Positions 48,101-57,774 of a DNA stretch of 64,000 nucleotides are shown one piece after another (the stretch's first letter is position 1; each line of letters begins with the position of its first letter). The position numbers were made by a program, and so were the translations under genes. The notes below the pieces were generated by a model. The model made no database searches. It saw nothing but the letters and a program-made list of their open reading frames with translations, and was not told the origin of the DNA. Location: NCBI RefSeq assembly GCF_932526225.1, contig NC_064048.1, positions 7,729,015 through 7,793,014 of the forward strand. The letters are read 5' to 3'. The DNA is from Nematostella vectensis (Eukaryota; Cnidaria; Anthozoa; Actiniaria; Edwardsiidae).

Positions 48101-51100
48101 GGTATCTAATTATCTTTGGAATCTTAAAAGCAGCACTCAAGAAGATCATATCTTGCTTGATACTGGTAACCCTACTTACCAGATTGACTAACCAGGCCCT
48201 TACCAAGGGGGGGGGGGGGGTGCAGGGGGTGAGAACGCACCTTCCCACACACACAACAGCTGAAGGTCCACTTTCGGTTCTCGAAAGACGTGCTATTTGT
48301 AGACAAAACTATAACGCATCAGCTAGATCAGTCTGGTATGTAGCCAAATATGACAATAAACATCCCGTGGCAATACTGCATGAAACAATTTACGTATCAT
48401 GTACAAAAAGCTTACATTCCCTATCCCGCCGTAGGGAAGAGGGGAAAAAGTCGAAGTTGAAAAGTGACACCCTACCAAATTTAAACTCCTTGTCTGATGA
48501 ACTCATTCAGGTGCAAGGCAGTAGCAGGGGGTGGGGCACTGGGAACACGAACTCATTCATGTGTAAGGCAGTAGCAGGGGGTGGAGCACTGGGAACACGA
48601 ACTCATTCAGGTGCAAGGCAGTAGCAGGGGGTGGGGCACTGGGAACACGAACTCATTCAGGTGCAAGGCAGTAGCAGGGGGTGGGGCACTGGGAACACGA
48701 ACTCATTCAGGTGCAAGGCAGTAGCAGGGGGTGGGGCACTGGGAACACGAACTCATTCAGGTGCAAGGCAGTAGCAGGGGGTGGGGCACTGGGAACACGA
48801 ACTCATTCAGGTGCAAGGCAGTAGCAGGGGGTGGGGCACTGGGAACACGAACTCATTCAGGTGCAAGGCAGTAGCAGGGGGTGGGGCACTGGGAACACGA
48901 ACTCATTCAGGTGCAAGGCAGTAGCAGGGGGTGGGGCACTGGGAACACGAACTCATTCAGGTGCAAGGCAAAAGCAGGGGGTGGGGCACTGGGAACACGA
49001 ACTCATTCAGGTGTAAGGCAGTAGCAGGGGGTGGGGCACTGGGGACACGAACTCATTCATGTGCAAGGCAGTAGCAGGGGGTGGGGCACTGGGAACACGA
49101 ACTCATTCAGGTGCAAGGCAGTAGCAGGGGGTGGGGCACTGGGAACACGTACTCATTCAGGTGCAAGGCAGTAGCAGGGGTGGGGCACTGGGAACACGTA
49201 CTCATTCAGGTGCAAGGCAGTAGCAGGGGATGGGGCACTGGGAACACGTACTCATTCAGGTGCAAGGCAGTAGCAGGGGGTGGGGCACTGGGAACACGTA
49301 CTCATTCAGGTGTAAGGCAGTAGCAGGGGGTGGGTCACTGGGAACACGAACTCATTCAGGTGTAAGGCAGTAGCAGGGGGTGGGGCACTGGGGACACGAA
49401 CTCATTCAGGTGCTAGGCAGTAGCAGGGGGTGGGGCACTGGGAACACGTACTCATTCAGGTGTAAGGCAGTAGCAGGGGGTGGGTCACTGGGAACACGAA
49501 CTCATTCAGGTGTAAGGCAGTAGCAGGGGGTGGGTCACTGGGAACACGAACTCATTCAGGTGCAAGGCAGTAGCAGGGGTGGAGCACTGGGAACACGAAC
49601 TCATTCAGGTGTAAGGCAGTAGCAGGGGGTGGGTCACTGGGAACACGAACTCATTCAGGTGTAAGGCAGTAGCAGGGGGTGGGTCACTGGGAAAACGAAC
49701 TCATTCAGGTGCAAGGCAGTAGCAGGGGTGGAGCACTGGGAACACGAACTCATTCAGGTGTAAGGCAGTAGCAGGGGGTGGGTCACTGGGAACACGAACT
49801 CATTCAGGTGTAAGGCAGTAGCAGGGGGTGGGGCACTGGGAACACGAACTCATTCAGGTGCAAGACAGTAGCAGGGGGTGGGGCACTGGGAACACGAACT
49901 CATTCAGGTGCAAGGCAGTAGCAGGGGGTGGGGCACTGGGAACACGTACTCATTCAGGTGCAAGGCAGTAGCAGGGGGTGGGGCACTGGGAACACGAACT
50001 CATTCAGGTGTAAGGCAGTAGCAGGGGGTGGGGCACTGGGGACACGAACTCATTCAGGTGCAAGGCAGTAGCAGGGGGTGGGGCACTGGGAACACGTACC
50101 CTCCCCAATGATCAGTAGGGGCGTGGCTGTGACCCCAATATTTTCAGAATGTTTCTGTACCGTGCCTCCAATATTTCTAGTCCTGCTACAGCTCTGAGGT
50201 GTGTGCGTGTACGTGCGTGTGCGCGTGGGCGTGTGTGTGGTGTGTACTATTTTGATAATCAGTTAAAAGAAATATTGGAAGCAAGATGCTTTTACTGTAT
50301 GCTTCTAGATAACTCCATCAACCTGTCAGTTGGAGATAACTGTGCTAACATGCATCAAGGCATCACGGCTAAGCAGAACAATTGAAAAGTTATCAAAACA
50401 ATTGGATCTGGGAAGTATCAAGGTAGGCTCTTAATAACGTCAATATTTCACTTGCTCGAAATTTTGGATTGAAATCAGAATTATCATCAATATTATCATT
50501 TTGTTACGTTACGAACCAAAGACCGGTTTCCATAGGTCCATATCAAGGGACTAGGTAGAGTTTCTGCTAGGAAAGACCCTTTGTGTTCTCCATGTTCCGT
50601 TGGCATTAACAGGCCACCCGCTCTAAAATTATCAGTCACATTTTATAAGAAACTTCCAATACTACTCTGTACTGCTCTATAACGCTATTTCTTGCGTTTT
50701 CCGTCTAAAATCATCTGAGATTTTTATGTAATTCACCGGAAGTAGACTGATTCAATTGCCGCAGCATCCCCAAGCACAATTTCCATATATACCATGACTA
50801 GACTCCTTTTCTATTCCTGTTCCTTCCTCATAAGGTCTTTAGTCGCCTGTGTAGCATAAGTGCTTCCTGAGATTTTGCGCTCTTAATTTTTTAACGGTCG
50901 GAGTCTTTCTGTATAGTGAGATGTTGATATTGTCCTACTATCTTTATTATCTTTGCTGGTGTAGAAAATCCAGATCGCTGCAGTGACAAAAAAACCAACC
51001 GAAGAGGATACAACCATTGAGGAAGGAAGTAGCGGTATGTCTTGGATAATGTACGATATGTCTTTTTTATTGTGAGATGATTATGATAAAATGGAAAATA

Positions 51101-54100
51101 CGGCTAAAACGATACTAACGAATCATCATCATCGTCGTCGTCGTCGTCATCATCATCACCTTCATCATCATCACAATCATCATTATCATCATCATCAACA
51201 ACAACAACATCATCGTCATCACAACCATCATCATCATCATTATCATCATCACCGTAAGCGTCAATGGAACAGCACACTCAAGTTATTTTAATATTAATTA
51301 ATATTAATTTAATTTTAATTATTTCTTTAAAAATTAAAACATATATCTAATATATGATTAAAATAATACACTTTATTTATAATACCATCAATACCCGCCG
51401 ATTATTTATATTTGCCTTTCAGACCAAGAGATAAGCCCAACCAGCTCTATGGACAGCGGCTCGTTAGGGTGTGGTCTAGTGGACACTGTTACTTTGCAAA
51501 AAGGTAACCATTTAATAGTACCGTAAATGATCTAATAAACGCCCGGGGCGCTTATTAAATTTCGATGGTGGGGGGAGGGGGGCGTTCAATAGATAAGAGG
51601 CGTTTATTAAAGGGGGGCGTTCTTAACAAACTGAAAACATAACAAACCCTAGTGCAGTTGGGTACGAGTCTCAGTGAGGATCACCAATAAGAGAGCGCCG
51701 CGAAGCACTAGGCGTCAAAAAAGCATACAAGAAAAAGCACATACACACTAAATCAACAACAACGTAGAGCTAAGAAACAATGCGAAATTTATTCAATTTC
51801 TGGCTTTGTGTTTATCTTTATTTTCTTGGTGACAGTAGCTAAGAAGGCGATATACTTCGATGTTAAGGTTGTGAATAATCAGTCAATCTAAAGCTGTGAC
51901 AGATGATTTTAAAAGTCATGATTCACGTCCACTAAAGTTGGGACTCGTTAACGTAAGGCACAGGGTACACGTGAAATAAAAAGTGTAATAATTCCAGTTA
52001 TTTAGAGGTTTCCTGGCAAAAAGACCATTTTATCTAAAATGCAAACAATGATTACAAGGGAGGGGCTGATCGACATTCTTTAAAGTTCATAACCGAAAAG
52101 ACAAGCGATCCAACAGTTTTCATTGTGTTGCCCCATGTAAACGGCGAATTGTGTAATGGCACTGATTTCCTAGCCCTTGGTTTTATTTTCTAGATCTTCT
52201 GTGCTTCCAGAATTTTTTCAAGAATTGGCTTCTCGACTGTGAGACCGACCAAGAACATATTAGAGTTGTACTACCTAGTTTATTTGTTGACACAAATGGT
52301 AAGAAGAAATGCTCCTGTATATTTATTTCAGACGGTTTTTATCTGTTATAGTGCGACGCGCTGTGGCCACGAATACAAAGTTTTGGAAAGCTAGTCAATC
52401 ATCAAGGCAAAATCACTGTCATTGTTTCGCGTGCTAAAAGCAAGTTTTTTTTATGTTTTAGTGGTGAATACTGTCCTATTATTCCGAGATAGCGAACCAA
52501 TCAGACCGCGCGTTTTTATGAAGTTCCCGCCAAGTATATACTAAATATATTTAGCTATTGGTTCTTTTGCTAAAGACTAAAAAACTGTTGGTCCTGTTGC
52601 TAAGACACATGTTTTGTGTTGATTCCATAATTGGTTCTGTTACTAAGACACGTGTTATGTGCCACGTCCTGTGCCTGAATAGGTGAGGAAGAAGGTGACT
52701 TACAAGACGAAACCGGGCCTGACAAGACGATACTCCTCAAATGTGACCTTCATGAACGTCTCATCAGCCCACAGTTTCTACCCTACCGCTTTAAATTTGT
52801 GAGTGCTGTTTTGCAATCATGCCCCATGTTAAAGCTCCATCGCTCAACATTGCTAGCGATGTCTTTCTCGGTTGGGACCGATCGCACGATATTTGTCGGG
52901 CTGGTAAAGAAATTGGAAGCCGGGAATCCTGTGGTTGACCGTGAGGCAGGAAGGACTAGGGAGAGCTCATTACCGAACACAGGAAACCCAAGCATAACGC
53001 CAGGGACTAATCAGCCTTTCCAATATTGCAGGAAATGAATAACGAGATGACCAATCTAACATCCAAAGCCTCATGCAACACAAGGCCTTGTACTAGCAGC
53101 ACATACCCAGTGCACAACCTTCACATCTCACAGCTTATCAAGGCTAGTGCAATATGCGAGTCTGTGGTAGGTAGTGGCCATCATCATTATGATTATCATC
53201 ATCATCATCATTTAATAGTCATCATCACCACCATCGTCATCACCTTCGTCATCATTTAATAGTCGTCATCATCATTATCATCACAACCTGCACATCTCAC
53301 AGCTTATTAGGGCTAGTGCAATATGCGAGTCTGTGGTAAGTAGTGGCCATCATCATTATGATTATCATCTTCGTTATTTACTCGTCATTAAAATCATTAT
53401 CATCATCGTCACCATCACGGTCGTCGTCATTATTTAATAGTTGTCGTCATCATCATCATCACAACCTACACATGTCACAGCTTATCTAGGCTACTGCAAT
53501 ATGCGAGTGTGTGGTAAATAATGACCATTATCACCATCATCGTCATCATTGAATCGTCGTCATCATCGTAATCATCATCATTAAATCGTAGTCATTATCA
53601 TCATCACTATCATCACAACCTTCACTTCTCATAGCTTATCAGGGTTAGTGATAGGGTCTGTGGTAATGAGTAAGATGCATAAATGATCAAACGCTCGCCA
53701 ACGTATAAGAAAAATATATGTACCCTAAAACATTTGTGTTTTCTCTTTCATATTTTCGCCAATAACTCTTAGCTATATGGAATGGTGAGTAGAGTCCAGG
53801 ATTTAATGAATGTATCAATATTTTTATTTTGCAAAAGACACGATGTTCTGTTGAATTTCTGTCAAATTTTCATTGAGAAGGCTATTTCAATATTTTCGAA
53901 AGGATTTTTGTAGTTGAAATATCAGACTTTGTCTTGGGTTTCTTATTTCGCGTTTTCTATGGAATTTTTAAAGAAAACAATAACAAGAAGTGAAGGACTA
54001 GAGCACGTTAACTAAGCATAGTCATCTAGACAATAAACTCTACTTGGGCAACTGGTAATTATTACCTGAATAAAGCCAAAAGCTTACATTTTTAGCCGTA

Positions 54101-57100
54101 CACCGTGCGACCCACCGTGTGTTGGAAGCTTGACTGGGAAGAGCTAGAGGCCAACCAACAGTACTTCTACGCCCTCTCGCGTGCACTACAGGAACGGGTA
54201 TGTCATGAGTGCTAGGACTAATAGCGTCCATATCAGAGATTAACCATCTTAGTACTTCTATTTATATGACATTCTACTCCAGTGAACAACAGGGACGGGC
54301 CACGGTTAGGGTAATGGATCTACCTTAAAGCCGCATTGTCACCAGTTTACTTTCGGAGGTCCGACTGAAACCTCAACCGTTAAAAGACAAAAGAATCTAT
54401 TTGAATCCGAGTTATATTTGAATCCGAGTTATATTTGAATCCGAGTCTATTTGAATCCGTCGCCCTACTACAGACCAGACTGTCATGAGTGCTAGGACTA
54501 ATAGCGTCCATATCAGAGATTAACCATCTTAGTACTTCTATTTATATGACATTCTACTCCAGTGAACAACAGGGACGGGCCACGGTTAGGGTAATGGATC
54601 TACCTTAAAGCCGCATTGTCACCAGTTTACTTTCGGAGGTCCGACTGAAACCTCAACCGTTAAAAGACAAAAGAATCTATTTGAATCCGAGTTATTTAAC
54701 AGGCCATCCGCTCTAAATTATCAATCACATCCTCAAAGAAACTTCCACTAGACACACTGCTTTCAATATTTTGAAATATTTTTCGCGTTTTCCGTTAAAA
54801 ATCATCGGATATTGTTACGTAATCGACCGGAAGTAAACTGGTGACAATGCGGCCTTAAGCGGGGCCACTTCCAAGGTCCTGAAGTATAGGCCACTCCCAC
54901 ACTTTTTACCTTTATTAAACGCCTTCCTTAATCAAGCAGCTGCGGCAACCATTTCCCAGTCCTAAATGTTCTAATTTCTGTTACATTTATCTCTAAAGCG
55001 GCCATAACGACAGATGATTATTACAAACATGTTATTGTATAGAGTGAGAGGCATTTGATGTAAAATGAGCACTTAGTGACCAATGTCCCTTAAAAGTTTT
55101 GCAACAGCGCTTAACGCTCGTTATACCGTATCTTTATATAGTTTTATTGCTTTTCACTTTAACCCCAATTAAGGGATCACTTCTCCAATCCTTTGAGAGG
55201 CCGCCGCGAAAGATACCACTATTTTTGTAAAAAGTAGGGGTCCAAGCAATCTATTTATGACTTAGGATATCGTCGCCCTACTACAGACCCAGTGCAGCAC
55301 AAACGATATCCTTCCAATTGGTCATTTCCTGCTACTACCCTCAGATGGAGGGTCGTCTATGTTGCTCAAGTCAATCACAGCAAGCGAGTTGCTTCTACCA
55401 GCCGAATTCACGCAGCCTGTGGAAGAGCCGCAAGCGGAGGCTTTGGAAGTTATCTCTGCTTGCTTGGATCAGGTATGTAAGGGAACATGGGGCCGTGGAC
55501 GCCGTATCTGACGTCTTGGATCAGGGACACCTCAGGGTGTGGCCTCAGGGTGGGAACCATATTTGCTTAATTGGAGGGGGGTCTCTGAACGGGGGGTCTT
55601 TGGACGTTATGTCTTCCTGCTTGGATCGGGTATGTAATAAAACCGTTGGGCTGGGGCTATGGACGCCTTTTCTGCCCTTCTGTCTTGTTCTAAGGAGACC
55701 TCGGGGTTGAGCTTTGGGAACTATATATGTCTGCCTGGATCAGGTATGTAGGGAAACCTTTGGGTTGGGTTCGTGGACGCTGTCTCTGTGTTTTTGGATC
55801 AAGGGGACCTCAGGGTGGGTGTTTTGGACGTTATCTCTGCCTGATTGGATTAGGTGAATAGGGGAACCTTTGGACTGGGTTTGTGGACGTCGTATCTGTC
55901 TTCTTGCATCAAGGAGACCTCAGGGTAGGAGCTTTGGACGTTATCTCTGACTTCTTGCATCAGGTAAATAGGGGAACACTTAGGCTGGGTTTGTGGACGT
56001 CATATCTGCCTTGGATCTGGGAGGCCTCAGAGTGTGGCTTTCGGAACCATATTCGCCTGCTTGGATCCGTTATAGGGGAACCTTGGGCTGTGGACGCTGT
56101 CTCTGTTGGATCAAGGAGACCTCAGGGTGGGAGCTTTGGACGTTATCTCTGACTGCTTGGATCAGGTAAATAGGGGAACACTTGGGCTGGGTTTGTGGAC
56201 GTCATATCTGCCTCGGATCTGGGAGGCCTCAGAGTGTGGCTTTCGGAACCATATTCGCCTGCTTGGATCCGTTATAGGGGAACCTTGGGCTGTGGACGCT
56301 GTCTCTGTTGGATCAAGGAGACCTCAGGGTGGGGGCTTTGGACGTTATCTCTACCTGTCTGGAACACGTAAGTAGGAGAACCTTTGGACCGGGGCTGTGG
56401 ACGTCGTATCTGCCCTCATGGTTTAAGGAGACCTCGGAGTTGAGCTTTTGGAACCATATCTGCCTTCTTGAATCAGGTATGTAAGGGTACCTTAGGCTGT
56501 GGACGCGGTATCTACCTTCCTGTATCTGGAAGACCTCAGGATGGGGGCTGTGGGGCCATATTCGCCTACTTGGAGCAGGTATGTGGGGGCTGTAGATCAG
56601 GACTTTAAGGTGGGGCTCTGGACGCCGTAACCATATTGTACATAAAGGAACCTGAGACTGTCGAAACCATCACTGTCTGCTTGGATAAGGTATGTAGGGG
56701 AGCTTCAACAAATTGAGACTGTGGACGTCTATTTTACATGCCTATATAAGGTACGAAGGGGGACCTCAGGCTACGGCTGTGGACGTTATGTTTGCCCACT
56801 TGGATCAGGTACGTACGAGAATTGTAAGATGGGGTTGTGGGCGCCGTATCTACCTGTTTGAATCAGAAGTGTAGAAGGATTCCAGACAGTGGATTTCAGA
56901 AGTGGATCACTTTTTGTTTCTAGAACGTGCACGTGCACATGTTTTTGTTAAGTATCAGGATCAGCAACAAACATGATGTACATATCCAAACAATGTTTTC
57001 TTTTGTTTGGTTGGCTTGCTATGGATTGTGTGGCTGGCTTGGCTGATTGGCTGGTTGGTTGAATGTCTATCATTTACAAGGTGTTGTCTATACAGCTGGA

Positions 57101-57774
57101 GATCAAGGAGACATATAATCCACTACTGGTGTCGTGCGATCTTTACAAGTGTCTGACATCACATGCACTTAAAGGCGCCGGCACTGCCAACAGACAACAG
57201 AAGAAAAGGTTCCAGACTCCTCAGGTAATACACCAATACTCAATCAGTCAGCGGGGATCGGATCCGTTTCGAGGAGTGAAGGAATAAAGAAAGCAAAAGC
57301 ATCCATTTATCTGTAAGAAAATGAAAGCTGGATTGATATATTTAAAAAAAGAAGAAGACATTTAAAGACATTTAAAAAAAATGTCTGATACTAAAAAAGA
57401 AACTCTCCGGGGTTGGGGGTGCTACCAACAGGAACCCGCGTAGCCCCAATTCTAACGTGGGCCGATCAGCCGAGAAATCGAGCTTTCTGCGATAACATCT
57501 ATCGCTTCTTAAAAGCTATGAGAATTACATTTAATAAATGTCTTTCAACATCCATTTCCAGCGGTATCAGCAAACTAGCAAAGCACTGTCAACTAACCCC
57601 GATTTACGTCAACCGCTTGCTAAGCCCCGTGCACCACGGGCACCAGCAAAGAGAGTGGTCTTCAGTAAAGATACTACCGCGGGAAAAGGCTCTAACTCCA
57701 GCAAGCGCCAGAAGGTCCCTGCAGCCCTGGATATGTACGTCACAAGCCCACCAGAGTTCCCGGATGATTTGTAA
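45194..57774 (+). CDS. M1AP: meiosis 1 associated protein M1AP (15 exons, complete)
   Basis: Exons: 45194-45254, 46268-46425, 47055-47163, 48009-48076, 50309-50422, 50965-51034, 51423-51503, 52194-52298, 52683-52798, 53032-53166, 53773-53784, 54096-54197, 55287-55472, 57096-57224 and 57562-57774. All junctions join in phase, giving 552 aa (human M1AP is 530 aa). Family-matching stretches include LTDFFSLVTHLNGPSR, LEITVLTC, FFKNWLLDCETDQE, LLKCDLHERL, RPTVCWKLDWEELEANQQ and ETYNPLLV. In mammals M1AP works in spermatocytes with the SHOC1-SPO16-TEX11 crossover machinery; a meiotic role here is inferred. The C-terminus is basic and Ser/Pro-rich (SSKRQK). An in-frame stop precedes the first Met; a second Met is at 45206. 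Introns carry several arrays made from its own exon edges. Confidence 0.93.
46398..46550 (+). repeat. about 101-bp duplication containing the M1AP exon 2 donor
   Basis: The exon 2 end (CTTTGCACTTGGCAGATATC, donor GTGAGT at 46426) is echoed downstream as GGCTTTGCACATGATATTCA with an intact GTGAGT at 46527. Downstream flanks TATGGTCAT and CGTGGTCATA also match. Diverged, two copies. Confidence 0.7.
47698..47835 (+). mobile_element. small TIR element (GTAGCAGGGG family), copy
   Basis: In M1AP intron 3. GGGCTGTAGTAGAGGTTGGG, GCACTGGGGGTATGTGCCCC, CAAATGACCACAGGGCTGTG, a C run, AATATTTTCTTAAAGTTTCT and a degraded right end. Confidence 0.7.
48260..48385 (-). repeat. dispersed repeat family B, fragment
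   Basis: In M1AP intron 4. GAAGGTCCACTTTCGGTTCT, GTGCTATTTGTAGACAAAAC and CATCCCGTGGCAATACTGC are reverse complements of 11735-11850. Confidence 0.7.
48511..50095 (+). repeat. 50-bp minisatellite, about 32 copies, born from a MITE end
   Basis: Units GTGCAAGGCAGTAGCAGGGG followed by GTGGGGCACTGGGAACACGA and ACTCATTCAG. GCAGTAGCAGGGGTGGGGCA within each unit is the left terminus of the small TIR element found at 5057. After the last unit the sequence runs on into the rest of that element (AATGATCAGTAGGGGCGTGG, AATATTTTCAGAATGTTTCT) and its right end CTGCTACAGCTCTG near 50185-50197. Variant units (GTGTAAGG, GGGTCAC, GTGGAGC) recur in blocks. It lies in M1AP intron 4. Confidence 0.95.
50603..50765. 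repeat. dispersed repeat family D, diverged copy
   Basis: In M1AP intron 5. AACAGGCCACCCGCTCTAAA, AGAAACTTCCA, GCGTTTTCCGT and CCGGAAGTAGACTG follow the order seen in the TTAA element at 54605-54858. Confidence 0.6.
51117..51250. repeat. (ATC)n/(GTC)n trinucleotide tract
   Basis: Imperfect ATC, GTC and ACA triplets in M1AP intron 6, giving a His-rich chance ORF. Length instability is likely. Confidence 0.9.
51520..51700 (+). repeat. dispersed repeat family C, copy 2
   Basis: In M1AP intron 7. AACGCCCGGGGCGCTTATTA, GAGGCGTTTATTAAAGGGGG and AACATAACAAACCC match 21865-22120 in order and strand. Confidence 0.75.
53113..53670 (+). repeat. four tandem copies of the M1AP exon 10 end with its donor
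   Basis: CACAACCTTCACATCTCACA begins at 53113 in exon 10 and recurs, diverging, at about 53282, 53460 and 53614. Each unit contains the exon 10 3' end (AGTGCAATATGCGAG), a donor and a (CAT)n-rich tail. Donors: real GTAGGT at 53167, copy 2 GTAAGT, copy 3 GTAAAT, copy 4 GTAATG. Periods are about 154-178 bp because the (CAT)n tail varies. Confidence 0.92.
53773..53784 (+). CDS. M1AP: 12-nt microexon of M1AP (exon 11)
   Basis: CTATATGGAATG lies between acceptor ...AACTCTTAG and donor GTGAGT. It encodes LYGM (residues 340-343). Inserted between exon 10 (ending CESV) and exon 12 (starting PYTVRPT), it gives CESVLYGMPYTVRPT, which aligns without gaps to recalled mammalian M1AP (CESLTYGLPFILRPT). 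Skipping it would keep frame and delete four residues. Nothing else in the intron supplies this peptide. Confidence 0.85.
54201..54695 (+). repeat. 280-bp-period tandem duplication starting at the M1AP exon 12 donor
   Basis: 54201-54415 and 54481-54695 appear identical (215 bp). The first copy begins 3 bp into intron 12. Between copies sits CGTCGCCCTACTACAGACC (about 54458), which repeats the true exon 13 acceptor region (CGTCGCCCTACTACAGACCC, about 55271). An extra near-perfect acceptor therefore lies about 830 bp upstream. Confidence 0.93.
54605..54858. mobile_element. 254-bp TTAA-flanked MITE
   Basis: The left end TTAAAGCCGCATTGTCACCA and right end TGGTGACAATGCGGCCTTAA are inverted repeats that continue through GTTTACTTTCGG and CCGGAAGTAAAC. 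TTAA at both edges suggests piggyBac- or Kolobok-type mobilisation (inferred). A left-half copy is present in the upstream duplicate (about 54325). Confidence 0.85.
55439..56880 (+). repeat. complex repeats derived from the M1AP exon 13 end and donor
   Basis: The exon 13 end, GCTTTGGAAGTTATCTCTGC then TTGCTTGGATCAG with donor GTATGT at 55473, is echoed many times in intron 13. Examples are GCTTTGGACGTTATCTCTGA, TGCTTGGATCAGGTAAATAG, GTATGTAGGGGAGC and GGATCAGGTACGTACG. About 15-20 diverged copies occur. A higher-order unit of about 202 bp is seen (55930-56115 repeated at 56132-56317). Many copies keep a CAG-GTAWGT-like donor. Confidence 0.88.

Noticed and set aside
48157..49323. ORFs with GHWEHELIQVQ or GNTNSF repeats
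   Set aside because: Products of the 50-bp minisatellite in M1AP intron 4.
51091..51291. His-rich ORF
   Set aside because: Translation of an (ATC)n-type microsatellite in M1AP intron 6.
55883..56375. Two similar 89-codon ORFs
   Set aside because: They arise from the 202-bp duplication within M1AP intron 13; stops and frames vary between copies.
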